A DNA stretch of 64,000 nucleotides, from NCBI RefSeq assembly GCF_004299445.1, contig NZ_SCTC01000003.1:186001-250000 (forward strand), in the 5' to 3' direction. Position 1 is the stretch's first letter; every line of letters starts with the position of its first letter. Under the pieces are notes generated by a model that saw only the letters and a program-made list of their open reading frames with translations, was not told the origin of the DNA and did not search any database. Shown here in pieces: positions 1-8,069 of this stretch. The translations under genes and the position numbers were made by a program. This stretch comes from Phenylobacterium sp. (lineage in GTDB: Bacteria; Pseudomonadota; Alphaproteobacteria; Caulobacterales; Caulobacteraceae).

Positions 1-241
1 AGGGCGGGGCCAGCCGCGCGCAGTGGATGACGACGTCGGCGTCCAGCGCCAGGATCTCGCCGATGTCGCGGGTGGCGATCACGCCGGTGGGCTCGCGGCG
101 GGCGATCTCGCCCGCGTCGCGGCCGGCCTTGTCGCCATAGACGTAGAGGCCCACCAACTCGGCTTCGGGATGGTCGAGCACCGCGCGCAGGCACGCCTTG
201 CCCATCGCCCCCGTCGCCCACTGGATCACGCGAAAGGTCAT
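1..241 (-). CDS. DapB-like NAD(P)-dependent oxidoreductase, N-terminal part
   Basis: Only the first 80 codons lie in the window; the C-terminal part runs off the left edge. The product starts MTFRVIQWATGAMGK, a Rossmann nucleotide-binding turn (ATGAMG, about residues 9-14). It then shows the pattern DHPEAELVGLYVYGDKAGRD, typical of the dihydrodipicolinate reductase-like family found in degradation clusters rather than of true lysine-pathway DapB. These proteins are usually annotated as NAD(P)H-dependent oxidoreductases of unknown substrate. The gene is last in a minus-strand group with an HxlR regulator and an acyl-CoA ligase, and it carries the group's 21-bp motif 37 bp before its ATG. The family is fairly sure; the substrate is unknown. 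Confidence 0.75.
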   Translation of the reverse strand, partial: MTFRVIQWATGAMGKACLRAVLDHPEAELVGLYVYGDKAGRDAGEIARREPTGVIATRDIGEILALDADVVIHCARLAPP

Positions 242-277
242 GCCGCCGTCTCCCTCGCGGTCCGCCTTAACGCATTC

Positions 278-298
278 AGTATCGTTATGAAAGCGACT
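278..298 (-). promoter_or_regulatory. Putative HxlR-cluster operator 1
   Basis: On the plus strand this reads AGTATCGTT-ATG-AAAGCGACT, 17 of 21 positions identical to the element at 3080-3100. It lies 37 bp upstream of the DapB-like start. The function is inferred from its repetition before all three genes of the cluster. Confidence 0.45.
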
Positions 299-1243
299 TC
301 AGGCCGGCTCTCTTTGGCGGGTTGGGTCGGCCTCGATCACCTCGAAATCGACCGCGTGCGCCTCGACCGGCTGCCCGCAGCACGAGCAGGTGACCGCCGG
401 CTCCAGGTCGTGGCCGTCGGCCTTGTGGCGCAGCAACAGCGGCGGGCCCTCGGGCGAGACGTAGTACTTGTCGCCCCATCGCAGCAGCATCAGCAGGACC
501 GGATAGTAGTCGATCCCCTTCTCCGTCAGCCGGTACTCGAAGCGCCGCGCGCCCAGGTCATGGGTGCGGATCACCCCCTGGGCGGTCAGCCAGGACAGAC
601 GTTCCGACAGGATGTTGGTGGCCATCGCCGTGTCGCGCTGGATCTCGTCGAAGCGTCGCAGGCCGGTGAAGATCGAACGCAGCACCAGGCTGGCCCAGCG
701 GTCGCCGGTGATCTGGGCCACATCCACCATCAGGCCCTGGGCGTTCGAGGCCGCATGCCGCTGCTGACGGCGGCGGCTGTAGCGGGCGGCCATCCAGCCC
801 ACGCCCGGCCCCTCGGCCCAGTCGACATCCCGCGCGCTGATCTCGTCGCCGCACTTCAGGCAGGTGGGGACCGGCTCGAAGGCATGTCCGCAGGTCTTGT
901 GGCGCAGGGTCAGCCGCAGCTTGCCCTCGGGCGCGCTCCACCGGCGCTCCCACCGCAGCATCATCAGCGCCGGCCAGTAGAGGTCCCGGCCCTTGGCCGT
1001 CATGTGATATTCGAACCGCGGCGGCGCCTCGCTGTAGAGCTTCTTCTCCAGCACGCCCGCGGCGACCAGCTTCTTGAGCTTGTCGCTGAGACGGGTCTGC
1101 ACCAGGCCCGTCCGCGCCCGGAATTCGTCGAAGCGCCGCGCCCCGATCCAGCTCGCTTCCAGGATCAGCAGCACCGACGTGTCGCCCACGACTTCCAGCG
1201 CCCGCCAGATCGAACAGGTGCGGATGAACTTGGGCGTCGTCAT
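299..1243 (-). CDS. Tandem HxlR-family transcriptional regulator
   Basis: A 314-aa cytoplasmic DNA-binding protein built from two HxlR-type winged helix domains. The first covers about residues 8-110 (GDTSVLLILEAS, RLSDKLKKLVAAGVLEKK). The second covers about 150-265 (GDRWASLVLRSIFTGLRRFDEI, ILSERLSWLTAQGVI, YRLTEKG). Usual HxlR proteins have one domain of about 110-150 aa and bind as dimers, so this one may supply both halves itself. Each domain is followed by a CxxC pair (CLKCGDE and CSCCGQP), possibly a small zinc ribbon. It sits between the acyl-CoA ligase and the DapB-like gene, and its own upstream region holds the cluster motif, which suggests autoregulation. Effector unknown. Confidence 0.88.
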   Translation of the reverse strand: MTTPKFIRTCSIWRALEVVGDTSVLLILEASWIGARRFDEFRARTGLVQTRLSDKLKKLVAAGVLEKKLYSEAPPRFEYHMTAKGRDLYWPALMMLRWERRWSAPEGKLRLTLRHKTCGHAFEPVPTCLKCGDEISARDVDWAEGPGVGWMAARYSRRRQQRHAASNAQGLMVDVAQITGDRWASLVLRSIFTGLRRFDEIQRDTAMATNILSERLSWLTAQGVIRTHDLGARRFEYRLTEKGIDYYPVLLMLLRWGDKYYVSPEGPPLLLRHKADGHDLEPAVTCSCCGQPVEAHAVDFEVIEADPTRQREPA

Positions 1244-1292
1244 GGTTTAGGCGTGCTCTTCCAAGGCCTTGGTCGCGAAACGCCGCGGTTGA

Positions 1293-1313
1293 AGTAGCAG
1301 TATGCAAGCCACC
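1293..1313 (-). promoter_or_regulatory. Putative HxlR-cluster operator 2
   Basis: This 21-bp stretch (AGTAGCAGT-ATGCAAG-CCACC on the plus strand) matches the elements at 278-298 and 3080-3100 at 15 of 21 positions each. It lies 50 bp upstream of the HxlR start codon, so autoregulation is the simplest reading. Confidence 0.4.
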
Positions 1314-1346
1314 TAGAGCGCGCAAGCGATCGCACGCGACAGGCGA

Positions 1347-3035
1347 TCACGCCGACAGCAACTGCCCAAGTTCACGGCGCAGCACCTTGTTCAGCGCGTT
1401 GCGAGGCAGGGCCGCCACCACCTGCAGCCGCTCGGGCAGCTTGTAGGTGGCGATATCGTGCGCCTTGAGGTGAGCATTCAGTTCGTCGAGGGTCAGGCTC
1501 TCGCCCGGCTTCAGCGCCACGAAAGCGCAAACGCGTTCGCCCAGGCGTTCGTCGGGATAGGCCGCGCAGGCCCCTTCCCGCACCTTGGGATGACCTTCGA
1601 TCAGGACGTCCAGCTCGGCCGGCGAGATGTTCTGGCCGCCGCGGATGATGATCTCCTTGCAGCGGCCGACGAAGCGATAGAACCGCCCGCCGTCCTCGGG
1701 CGCGATCTCGAAGAGGTCGCCGGTGCGGAAGAAGCCCTGATCGTCGAACGCCCCCTTCGTCAGCTCGGGCGCGCGGTAGTAGCCGTCGAAGGTCATGGCG
1801 CCCGAGATGCGCAGCTCGCCCTCGACGCCCGGCTCGGTGATCTCGCGGCCGGTCGCGAGGTCCACCAGGCGGGTCCGGATCTTGCCGGGGAACGCCGCCG
1901 GCCAGTCCACGCCCTGAGCCCCGAAACGCGGGAAGAAGCGGGCGCGATGGTCGGGATCGGGGATCGCCTCGCCGGTCGAGAACAGCGAGGCGCCCTCGTT
2001 CGAGCCGAAGACGTTCATCACCGTCACCCCATGCCGCTCCTGCCAGCCGGACACCATCCAGGGCGACAGGGGCGCCGAGCCCGAGCCCAGGCAGCGCAGT
2101 TTCGACAGGTCGGCCTTCGCGAGCAGCGCCTCGTTCTGCAGCAGCATGTTCAGCACAGCGGGCGGCGCCACGGTGTAGACGACGCCCTCTTCCTGCATCT
2201 GGCCCAGGAAGATCGGCAGATCGAACGGATGGTGCTGGATCAGCCGGCCCTGGCACACGAGCCACGGCATCAGCATGCCCCCGATGGCCGCGATGTTGAT
2301 CAGCGGGAACGGGTTCAGGATCGTGTCGCCGGCCGTCAGACCCGCCGCCTCGACCAGGGCCTCGCCATTGACGACCCAGTGGTCGTGATGCCGCGGCACG
2401 CCCTTGGGCATGGCCTCGGTGCCTGACGTCCAGCAGATGGTCAGCGCCTCGGCGGCGTCCAGATCGGCCGGCGTCGGGAAGGGCGTCCTCGCCGCCCGGT
2501 CCAAGAGGTCCGACATACGGCTGACGCCCTCGGGCGCCTGGTCTGCCAGCGAGAGGATCTCGGCCGCCGTGACACCCTCGCGCCTCAGGTCCGCCAGCAT
2601 CGCGGCGTGGTCGCAGCCGTGAAACTCGCCAACCGTCAGGTAGGCCTTCGGCTCGATGACCGGCAGGATCTGGCGCAGCTCGTGGCCGCGGTACGCCATC
2701 GCGATCGGACTGAGGATCGCCCCCATCCGCGCGCACGCCAGGAACGCCAGCACGCCTTCGACCACGTTCGGAAGCTGTGTCGCCACCACATCCCCGCGCC
2801 CGACGCCCAACCCGGCCAGCGCGTGGGCCAGCGCATCGACGCGCGTCTCGAGCTCGGTCCACGTCAGCCGCTGCGGCGGCGACCCGACCAAAGCCTCGCG
2901 GTTGGGGGCATCCGCCAACGCCGCCTCAGGGCCGCGCTTCGCCACCGCGTCGCGGAACAGCGCATCGACGGTCTGGCCCCGCCACCACCCCCTGCGACGA
3001 TACTCGGCGACGCGCTCGGGCGGGCTCGGACGCAC
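1347..3035 (-). CDS. AMP-forming acyl-CoA ligase
   Basis: An ANL-superfamily enzyme that activates a carboxylic acid to its CoA thioester with ATP. The P-loop-like motif TSGTEAMPKG lies near residue 205. It is followed by the FGSNEG adenine site, FRTGDLF with the hinge GRCKEIIIRGGQNISP, and the C-terminal catalytic lysine in NALNKVL. I place the start at the GTG at 3035, 562 aa, because a clear GAGGG ribosome site precedes it. An upstream in-frame ATG at 3071 would put the start on top of the conserved 21-bp motif. The sequence resembles cyclohexanecarboxylate-CoA and medium-chain ligases; the substrate cannot be read. It could feed the acyl-CoA dehydrogenase and MaoC-like enzymes encoded further right. 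Confidence 0.88.
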   Translation of the reverse strand: MRPSPPERVAEYRRRGWWRGQTVDALFRDAVAKRGPEAALADAPNREALVGSPPQRLTWTELETRVDALAHALAGLGVGRGDVVATQLPNVVEGVLAFLACARMGAILSPIAMAYRGHELRQILPVIEPKAYLTVGEFHGCDHAAMLADLRREGVTAAEILSLADQAPEGVSRMSDLLDRAARTPFPTPADLDAAEALTICWTSGTEAMPKGVPRHHDHWVVNGEALVEAAGLTAGDTILNPFPLINIAAIGGMLMPWLVCQGRLIQHHPFDLPIFLGQMQEEGVVYTVAPPAVLNMLLQNEALLAKADLSKLRCLGSGSAPLSPWMVSGWQERHGVTVMNVFGSNEGASLFSTGEAIPDPDHRARFFPRFGAQGVDWPAAFPGKIRTRLVDLATGREITEPGVEGELRISGAMTFDGYYRAPELTKGAFDDQGFFRTGDLFEIAPEDGGRFYRFVGRCKEIIIRGGQNISPAELDVLIEGHPKVREGACAAYPDERLGERVCAFVALKPGESLTLDELNAHLKAHDIATYKLPERLQVVAALPRNALNKVLRRELGQLLSA

Positions 3036-3079
3036 GGCAGTGTTCCCTCTGACAAGCTGTCCCGCGAGCATGCACAGTG

Positions 3080-3100
3080 AGTATCGTTTTGCAAGTCACT
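3080..3100 (-). promoter_or_regulatory. Putative HxlR-cluster operator 3
   Basis: Plus strand AGTATCGTT-TTGCAAG-TCACT. It is the third copy of the motif found before the HxlR and DapB-like genes. It lies 45 bp upstream of the preferred GTG start of the acyl-CoA ligase and just after the end of the dgoA-like gene, so it may uncouple ligase expression from the sugar operon. Confidence 0.42.
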
Positions 3101-3725
3101 CGGATCTGAAGGCCTCGACGGAGGCCTTGATGCGCATGGCATTTTCGGCCGTCTCGCGAGCCGCCTGTCCTGGACGGAACAGCTCGCCGCCGAGCCCGAA
3201 CGCACGAGCCCCGGCCGCCCACCAGTCCGCCATGCTGTCCGGGCCCACGCCGCCTACCGCCCAGACGATCGCGTCCGCCGGCAGGACGGCCTTGAGCTGC
3301 CGCAGGTGGATCGGGCCATAGGTCGTGGCGGGGAACAGCTTTAGATGCCGGGCGCCGGCTCCATAGGCGGCGAACGCCTCGCTGGCGGTGGCGAAGCCCG
3401 GCGCACACTCCAGCCCCAGCTCGACAGCGCGGCGGATCACGGCCACATCGGTGTTCGGCGAGACGATCAGCCTCCCGCCGGCCTCGGCCACGGCATCCAC
3501 GCGGTCGGCCGCCAGCACAGTCCCGGCGCCGATCGTCATGCGCCCTTCGAAGGCGGCCACGATCCGGCGCAGGCTGTTGAGCGGCTCCGGCGAATTGAGC
3601 GGGACCTCCACAGCCCGGATTCCGGCCGCATAGAGGGCGTGGACATGCTCCACCACCTCGTCCGGCCTCACCCCGCGCAGGATGGCGACCACGGGGCATT
3701 CGACCAGCGCCTCGGCGAGCTTCAT
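3096..3725 (-). CDS. dgoA: 2-dehydro-3-deoxy-6-phosphogalactonate aldolase
   Basis: A 209-aa class I aldolase of the KDPG/KDPGal family that splits 2-keto-3-deoxy-6-phosphogalactonate into pyruvate and glyceraldehyde 3-phosphate. The Schiff-base lysine is K129 in HLKLFPATT and the general base is E40 in AVEVPLNSP; AILRG and GAGTV phosphate/pyruvate-site motifs are present. Its length and the LKLFPATTYGP signature fit DgoA better than Eda. The ATG overlaps the end of the kinase gene by 4 bp, so the two are translationally coupled. It completes the oxidative galactose route encoded by this operon. Confidence 0.9.
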   Translation of the reverse strand: MKLAEALVECPVVAILRGVRPDEVVEHVHALYAAGIRAVEVPLNSPEPLNSLRRIVAAFEGRMTIGAGTVLAADRVDAVAEAGGRLIVSPNTDVAVIRRAVELGLECAPGFATASEAFAAYGAGARHLKLFPATTYGPIHLRQLKAVLPADAIVWAVGGVGPDSMADWWAAGARAFGLGGELFRPGQAARETAENAMRIKASVEAFRSE

Positions 3726-4636
3726 GAGGAGACCTTCGTGGTGTGCAGCGCCCAGAGACCGGCGACGGCCGCCGCCTCGCCGTCGTACGCGCGCGTCCGC
3801 ACGCCCCGGGCGTCCAGGGCGCGGGCGTAGAGCGCGCAGAGCTTTGCGTCACCCAGCAGGATGACGTCGGTGACCGGCGCGTCGGCGAGCAGCCTGGGCG
3901 TCGCCGCCACGTCGGCGCCGATAAGGAGGCCGGAGAGGAAGCTTGCCGACGTCGCGGGCGCTGCGTCGCCGCCAACCACACGGGCGCGCGCAGTAAAGAG
4001 CCGGGCCGCGAGCGCCGCTCCGTCGCCGGCGGCCGACAGGCCTTCGTCGAAGGCTTCGCTGTCGCCGGGGGTCGAGTCGGTCGCCAGCACGCCGTGCGTC
4101 GTCAGGAGGGCGAACAGCTCGCCCGTCATTGCGGTTGCGAAGGCGGTCAGGCGCCCGTTCTCCACGACCATCCATTTGGCGTGCGTCCCGGGATGGCAGA
4201 CCAGATGGCGCCCCTCGGCGTATTCCGGGTGCTGAGCGAGCCAGCCGAAGAGCTGGGTCTCCTCGCCTCGCATGACGTCGCCATGGCCGTTGAAACCGGC
4301 GTAGCGGACACCGGGGACGATACGCACATCCGGCGCGCCAGGCGCGGCAATCATCGACTTCGCCAGATCTGGCAGCGTCGTCGGGCAGTCATGGTAGGGC
4401 GCTGTCGTCCAGCCAAGGCCCGAGCCAACCATGCCGCAGAGTATGGCTGGAGTGTTTTCGGCATGCAGGACCGGTCGGACCTGATCGGAGAAGACGGCTG
4501 CCGCCTCGCCCCGCGGCAGGCGCGAGACCCCCAGCGGAAAATCGCGTTCGGCCACCACGGCGCCCTGCCCGTCCAGCGTCCAGGCCCGCAGGTTTGTGGT
4601 GCCCCAATCGCAGGCCAGCAGGGCTGCGGCGGGCAT
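3722..4636 (-). CDS. dgoK: 2-dehydro-3-deoxygalactonokinase
   Basis: A 304-aa sugar acid kinase that phosphorylates 2-keto-3-deoxygalactonate with ATP. The N-terminal CDWGTTNLRAW is the phosphate-binding motif of the ASKHA kinase fold. Later come FNGHGDVMRGEETQ and CHPGTHAKWM, both characteristic of DgoK, and a C-terminal LIGADV/ILLGD segment. Length is normal. It overlaps the dehydrogenase gene upstream by 1 bp and dgoA downstream by 4 bp. DgoK next to DgoA is what specifies galactonate rather than gluconate or xylonate as the pathway's acid. Confidence 0.9.
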   Translation of the reverse strand: MPAAALLACDWGTTNLRAWTLDGQGAVVAERDFPLGVSRLPRGEAAAVFSDQVRPVLHAENTPAILCGMVGSGLGWTTAPYHDCPTTLPDLAKSMIAAPGAPDVRIVPGVRYAGFNGHGDVMRGEETQLFGWLAQHPEYAEGRHLVCHPGTHAKWMVVENGRLTAFATAMTGELFALLTTHGVLATDSTPGDSEAFDEGLSAAGDGAALAARLFTARARVVGGDAAPATSASFLSGLLIGADVAATPRLLADAPVTDVILLGDAKLCALYARALDARGVRTRAYDGEAAAVAGLWALHTTKVSS

Positions 4637-5382
4637 CAGAGGCGCCCCGCGTCGACGACGAGGTTCTGCCCGGTCATCATGCGGCTCTCATCCGACGCCA
4701 GGAACAGGGCGGCGCGCGCGATGTCGTCGGGCAGGATACGATCCTTCAGCGCGACCTGACGGGCCCACTCGGCCTCGGCCTCCTGGGTCAGCCACAACTC
4801 GAGCTGCCGCCCGGTCACCACCCAGCCCGGGGACAGGGCGTTCACCCGTATGCCGTCCGGGCCCCATTCGCGCGCGAGCCCCTTCGACAGGCTGTTGATG
4901 GCGCCCTTGGCCGCAACATAGGCCGCCATCCCCGCCGGGCCCCAGAGGGCGTTGATGGAGCCGACATTGACGATCGCGCCACCGCCCTCGGACTTCATCA
5001 TCGGATGGACGGCCACCGAGGCGATGAGCGCGGGGTCCAGGTTCACGGCCAGCGACCTGCGCCAGGCCTCGGGCGTGAGCCCCGCGGCCTCGTGACGGGT
5101 GTCGTCCGCCACGTTGTTGACCAGGATGGTGATCGGGCCCAACGCCGCCGCCGCGTCCTCGATGGCAGCCTGCAGCGCCGGCGCGTCCGTGACGTCGCAG
5201 CGCCGGAACCAGCCGCCCACCTCCCCGGCCAGCGCCTCGCCGGCCTCAGCCTGCAGGTCGATGAAGGCGACGCGGCACCCTTGGCGGGCGAACTGGCGGA
5301 CGAAGCTCTCACCGATACCGGTCGCGCCGCCCGTCACGAACACCACTCGCCCGCGCAGGCTGGGATAGGAGGCGCCATCCAT
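4636..5382 (-). CDS. SDR-family sugar 1-dehydrogenase, probably galactose
   Basis: A 248-aa classical short-chain dehydrogenase with the cofactor motif TGGATGIG at residues 17-24, VNNVA near 88, and the catalytic S142, Y155 and K159. It resembles the alphaproteobacterial D-xylose/L-arabinose/D-galactose 1-dehydrogenases that oxidise an aldose to its lactone with NAD(P). Position between the dehydratase and DgoK makes D-galactose the likely substrate; L-arabinose or D-fucose would also fit chemically. The start overlaps the dehydratase stop by 1 bp. The family is sure; the substrate is inferred from the operon. Confidence 0.82.
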   Translation of the reverse strand: MDGASYPSLRGRVVFVTGGATGIGESFVRQFARQGCRVAFIDLQAEAGEALAGEVGGWFRRCDVTDAPALQAAIEDAAAALGPITILVNNVADDTRHEAAGLTPEAWRRSLAVNLDPALIASVAVHPMMKSEGGGAIVNVGSINALWGPAGMAAYVAAKGAINSLSKGLAREWGPDGIRVNALSPGWVVTGRQLELWLTQEAEAEWARQVALKDRILPDDIARAALFLASDESRMMTGQNLVVDAGRL

Positions 5383-7106
5383 CAGTGGGACTCGCGCGTG
5401 ACGTCGGCGCTGGATTTTCCCACCAGGAAGTCGAGGTCTGCGCCGCGGTCGGCCTGGAGAACGGTGTCGATGTAGAGCTTGTACCAGCCACGGGTGAACG
5501 TGGAAGGCGCGCGGGCCGCCTCCCAGGTCTGACGACGCGAGGCGAGCTCAGCATCGCTGACCAGCAGTTCCAGGCTGCGGCCGGGGCCGTCGAAGGCGAT
5601 CTCGTCGCCGCTGCGAACCAGGGCCAGCGGACCGCCGGCCTCGGCCTCGGGCGACACATGCAGGATGACCGTGCCGTAGGCGGTGCCGCTCATGCGCGCG
5701 TCCGAGATCCGCACCATGTCGCGCACACCCGCCTGCAGCAGCTTGCGCGGCAGGGCCATGTTGCCCACCTCGGGCATCCCTGGATAGCCCTTCGGCCCGC
5801 AGCCCTTGAGGACGAGGATCGAGGTGGCGTCGACGTCGAGGTCCGGATCGTCGATGCGCGCCTTGTAGTCCTCGATGTTCTCGAACACGACCGCCCGGCC
5901 ACGGTGGGTCAGCAGGTCCGGCGTCGCGGCGCTGGGCTTCAGGATCGCGCCGTCAGGGCAAAGATTTCCCCGGAGCACCCAGACTCCTGAGGAAGGGCCG
6001 ATCGGGGCCTCGATGCTGCCGATCACGTCGCGGTTCCAGACTTCGGCGGCGTCGGCGATCTGACCCTGGGTGAAGCCGGAGACGGTCAGCGCTTCCCGGC
6101 GAAACACGCCCGACAGTTCGCGCATAACGGCGGGGCAGCCGCCCGCGTAGCAGAAGTCCTCCATCAGATAGCGCCCCGAGGGCATCAGGTTCACCAGCAG
6201 GGGCGTTTCGCGTCCCAGCCGGTCAAAGTCCTCAAGACTGAGCTCGACGCCGACCCGTCCCGCCAGAGCCAACAGGTGGACCACCGCGTTGGTCGAGCCG
6301 CCGATGGCGGCGTGCATCAGGATGGCGTTCTCGAACGCCTCGCGCGTCAGGATCTGCGACAGCCGCACGTCCTGCTTTACCAGCTCGACGATCCGGTTCC
6401 CGGTCATGTGCGCCAGGGTCTTTCGGCGCGCATCCACGCCCGGCAGGGCCGCATTGTTGGGCAGGCTGACGCCCAGCGCCTCGATGAGGCTGGCCATGGT
6501 CGAGGCGGTGCCCATGGTGTTGCACGTGCCGTGACTGCGGCTCATCCCCGCCTCGGCGCCCATGAAATCCGCAAGCGTCATCTCGCCGGCCCGCACGGCC
6601 TCGGAGAAGCGCCAGACATCCGTGCCGGAGCCGATATCACGCCCCTGAAACTTGCCGTTCAGCATCGGTCCGGACGACACCACCATCGTGGGCAGGTCGA
6701 CGCTGGCCGCGCCCATCAGCTGGCCGGGCGTGGTCTTGTCGCAACCGCCCAGCAGCACCACGCCATCGATCGGATTGGCCCGGATCGACTCCTCCACCTC
6801 CATCGCCAGGAGGTTCCGGAACAGCATGGCCGTGGGCCGCATCTGCGTCTCGGGAAGGCTCATCGCCGGGAACTCGATCGGGACGCCGCCGGCCTCCCAG
6901 ACGCCTCGCTTCACGTACTCGGCCAGGTCGCGCAGGTGGAACTGGCAGGTCACCAGCTCGGACCAGGTGTTGCAGATCCCGATCACCGGGCGGCCGTCGA
7001 ACACATGGTCCGGCAGGCCCGTTCCCTTGATCCAGCTGCGGTGGATGAAGCCGTCGCGGTCCAGCTTGCCGAAGTTCTTCTGACTGCGGGCGGGCTTATC
7101 GGCCAT
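5382..7106 (-). CDS. IlvD/Edd-family aldonate dehydratase, probably galactonate
   Basis: A 574-aa iron-sulfur dehydratase that would convert D-galactonate to 2-keto-3-deoxygalactonate. Cysteines C54, C122 (GGCDKT) and C195 (GTCNTMG) are spaced by 68 and 73 residues, as I recall for the [2Fe-2S] pentonate dehydratases of Rhizobium and Caulobacter. The IGGSTNAVVHL and GPKGYPGMPE motifs are also present. The family includes arabinonate, xylonate, galactonate and gluconate dehydratases, and sequence alone does not separate them; dgoK and dgoA downstream point to galactonate. The more usual galactonate dehydratase is the unrelated enolase-family DgoD, which is absent here. The gene overlaps the lactonase by 11 bp. 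Confidence 0.85.
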   Translation of the reverse strand: MADKPARSQKNFGKLDRDGFIHRSWIKGTGLPDHVFDGRPVIGICNTWSELVTCQFHLRDLAEYVKRGVWEAGGVPIEFPAMSLPETQMRPTAMLFRNLLAMEVEESIRANPIDGVVLLGGCDKTTPGQLMGAASVDLPTMVVSSGPMLNGKFQGRDIGSGTDVWRFSEAVRAGEMTLADFMGAEAGMSRSHGTCNTMGTASTMASLIEALGVSLPNNAALPGVDARRKTLAHMTGNRIVELVKQDVRLSQILTREAFENAILMHAAIGGSTNAVVHLLALAGRVGVELSLEDFDRLGRETPLLVNLMPSGRYLMEDFCYAGGCPAVMRELSGVFRREALTVSGFTQGQIADAAEVWNRDVIGSIEAPIGPSSGVWVLRGNLCPDGAILKPSAATPDLLTHRGRAVVFENIEDYKARIDDPDLDVDATSILVLKGCGPKGYPGMPEVGNMALPRKLLQAGVRDMVRISDARMSGTAYGTVILHVSPEAEAGGPLALVRSGDEIAFDGPGRSLELLVSDAELASRRQTWEAARAPSTFTRGWYKLYIDTVLQADRGADLDFLVGKSSADVTRESH

Positions 7107-8013
7107 TCAGGCGCTCCGGATGGATAAGAGTCCCCTCGAACAGGGGCAGGGGCTGCCCGGCGACTCCCGGTCGAAACGCGAACAGACCGCCGGCCAGAGG
7201 CTGTGCATGCCGATCCGCATCCGACAACCCGTCCCAAGCGCTGGTGACGAACAGGGTCTGAAGGTCAGGTCCGCCGAATGCGCAACTTGTGGGCTGCTCC
7301 ACCGGCATCGGCACGATCCGGTCGATCCGCCCGTCCGGCGCGTACCGGACCAGGCGCGCGCCGCCCCACTGGGCGTTCCAAAGGAAGCCTTCGGCGTCCA
7401 GCGCGCCTCCATCGGGCGTCGCCGTCTCGCCCCGCGTGTGGGCGAAGACCGTACGGCGGCTCAGATCCACGGTGTCGTAGGCGAAAATCGTCTGCGCCTG
7501 CGAGTCCGCCAGCAACAGCTTGCGCCCATCCGCTGTGAAGGTGACCGTGTTGGCGATGTTAACGCCGTCGATGATCGGTTCGGTCTCGCCCGATCGTCGG
7601 GTGCGGTAGAGGCGGCCCGGTCGGCGCCCGCCGTCGTCGTCCATGGTGCTCCACCAGAAGTCGCCATGGGCATCGATCTTGCCGTCGTTGGTCCGGAAGC
7701 CGGGCTCGAGCGCCATCGGTTGCAGAATTCTCAGCGCAGCGCGGTCACTATCCCAGTGCGCCAGGCCGCGCTCGGTCGCCACCAGCAGGCCGCCGACGGC
7801 GCAAGCCGCCGCCGCGCTGGCGCGCAGTCCCAGGTCGTGGCGTCCTGCCTCGCCGGAGTCTGGGGAAACCCAGTTCAGCGCACACCCCTTGATGTCGAAC
7901 CAATAGAGCCGCCCCTCGCGTGCCGACCAGCAGGGCCCCTCGCCCAGTCTGTCGTGGGATCGGACCAGGCATTGCGGCTTGAGGCCTTCGGTTCGGCTAT
8001 CCATGGCCCCCAT
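7096..8013 (-). CDS. SMP-30/gluconolactonase-family lactonase
   Basis: A 305-aa six-bladed propeller lactonase that would open the aldonolactone made by the sugar dehydrogenase. The metal-site glutamate lies in LGEGPCW (near residue 25). The asparagine/aspartate of NDGKIDAHGDFWWSTMD, the NTVTF strand and PDGGALDAEGFLW follow in family order. No signal peptide is seen, so it acts in the cytoplasm. ATGs at 8013 and 8004 are both possible starts. It is the first enzyme gene after the receptor gene, 56 bp away, and overlaps the dehydratase gene by 11 bp. Confidence 0.87.
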   Translation of the reverse strand: MGAMDSRTEGLKPQCLVRSHDRLGEGPCWSAREGRLYWFDIKGCALNWVSPDSGEAGRHDLGLRASAAAACAVGGLLVATERGLAHWDSDRAALRILQPMALEPGFRTNDGKIDAHGDFWWSTMDDDGGRRPGRLYRTRRSGETEPIIDGVNIANTVTFTADGRKLLLADSQAQTIFAYDTVDLSRRTVFAHTRGETATPDGGALDAEGFLWNAQWGGARLVRYAPDGRIDRIVPMPVEQPTSCAFGGPDLQTLFVTSAWDGLSDADRHAQPLAGGLFAFRPGVAGQPLPLFEGTLIHPERLNGR

Positions 8014-8069
8014 CTCGCCCGGCTTGACGCGCCGACGTCAACGCCGGCGCGTCCCGCGTCGCGGCCGCT

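Noticed and set aside
23..1297. Long plus-strand frame opposite the HxlR gene
   Set aside because: Very GC-rich DNA keeps antisense frames open. The product has no recognisable domain, while the minus strand encodes a clear double HxlR regulator. The same reasoning removes the long antisense frames at 8412-10433, 15637-17490, 26655-27980, 35107-36480, 50292-51932, 56972-58855 and 59655-61298.
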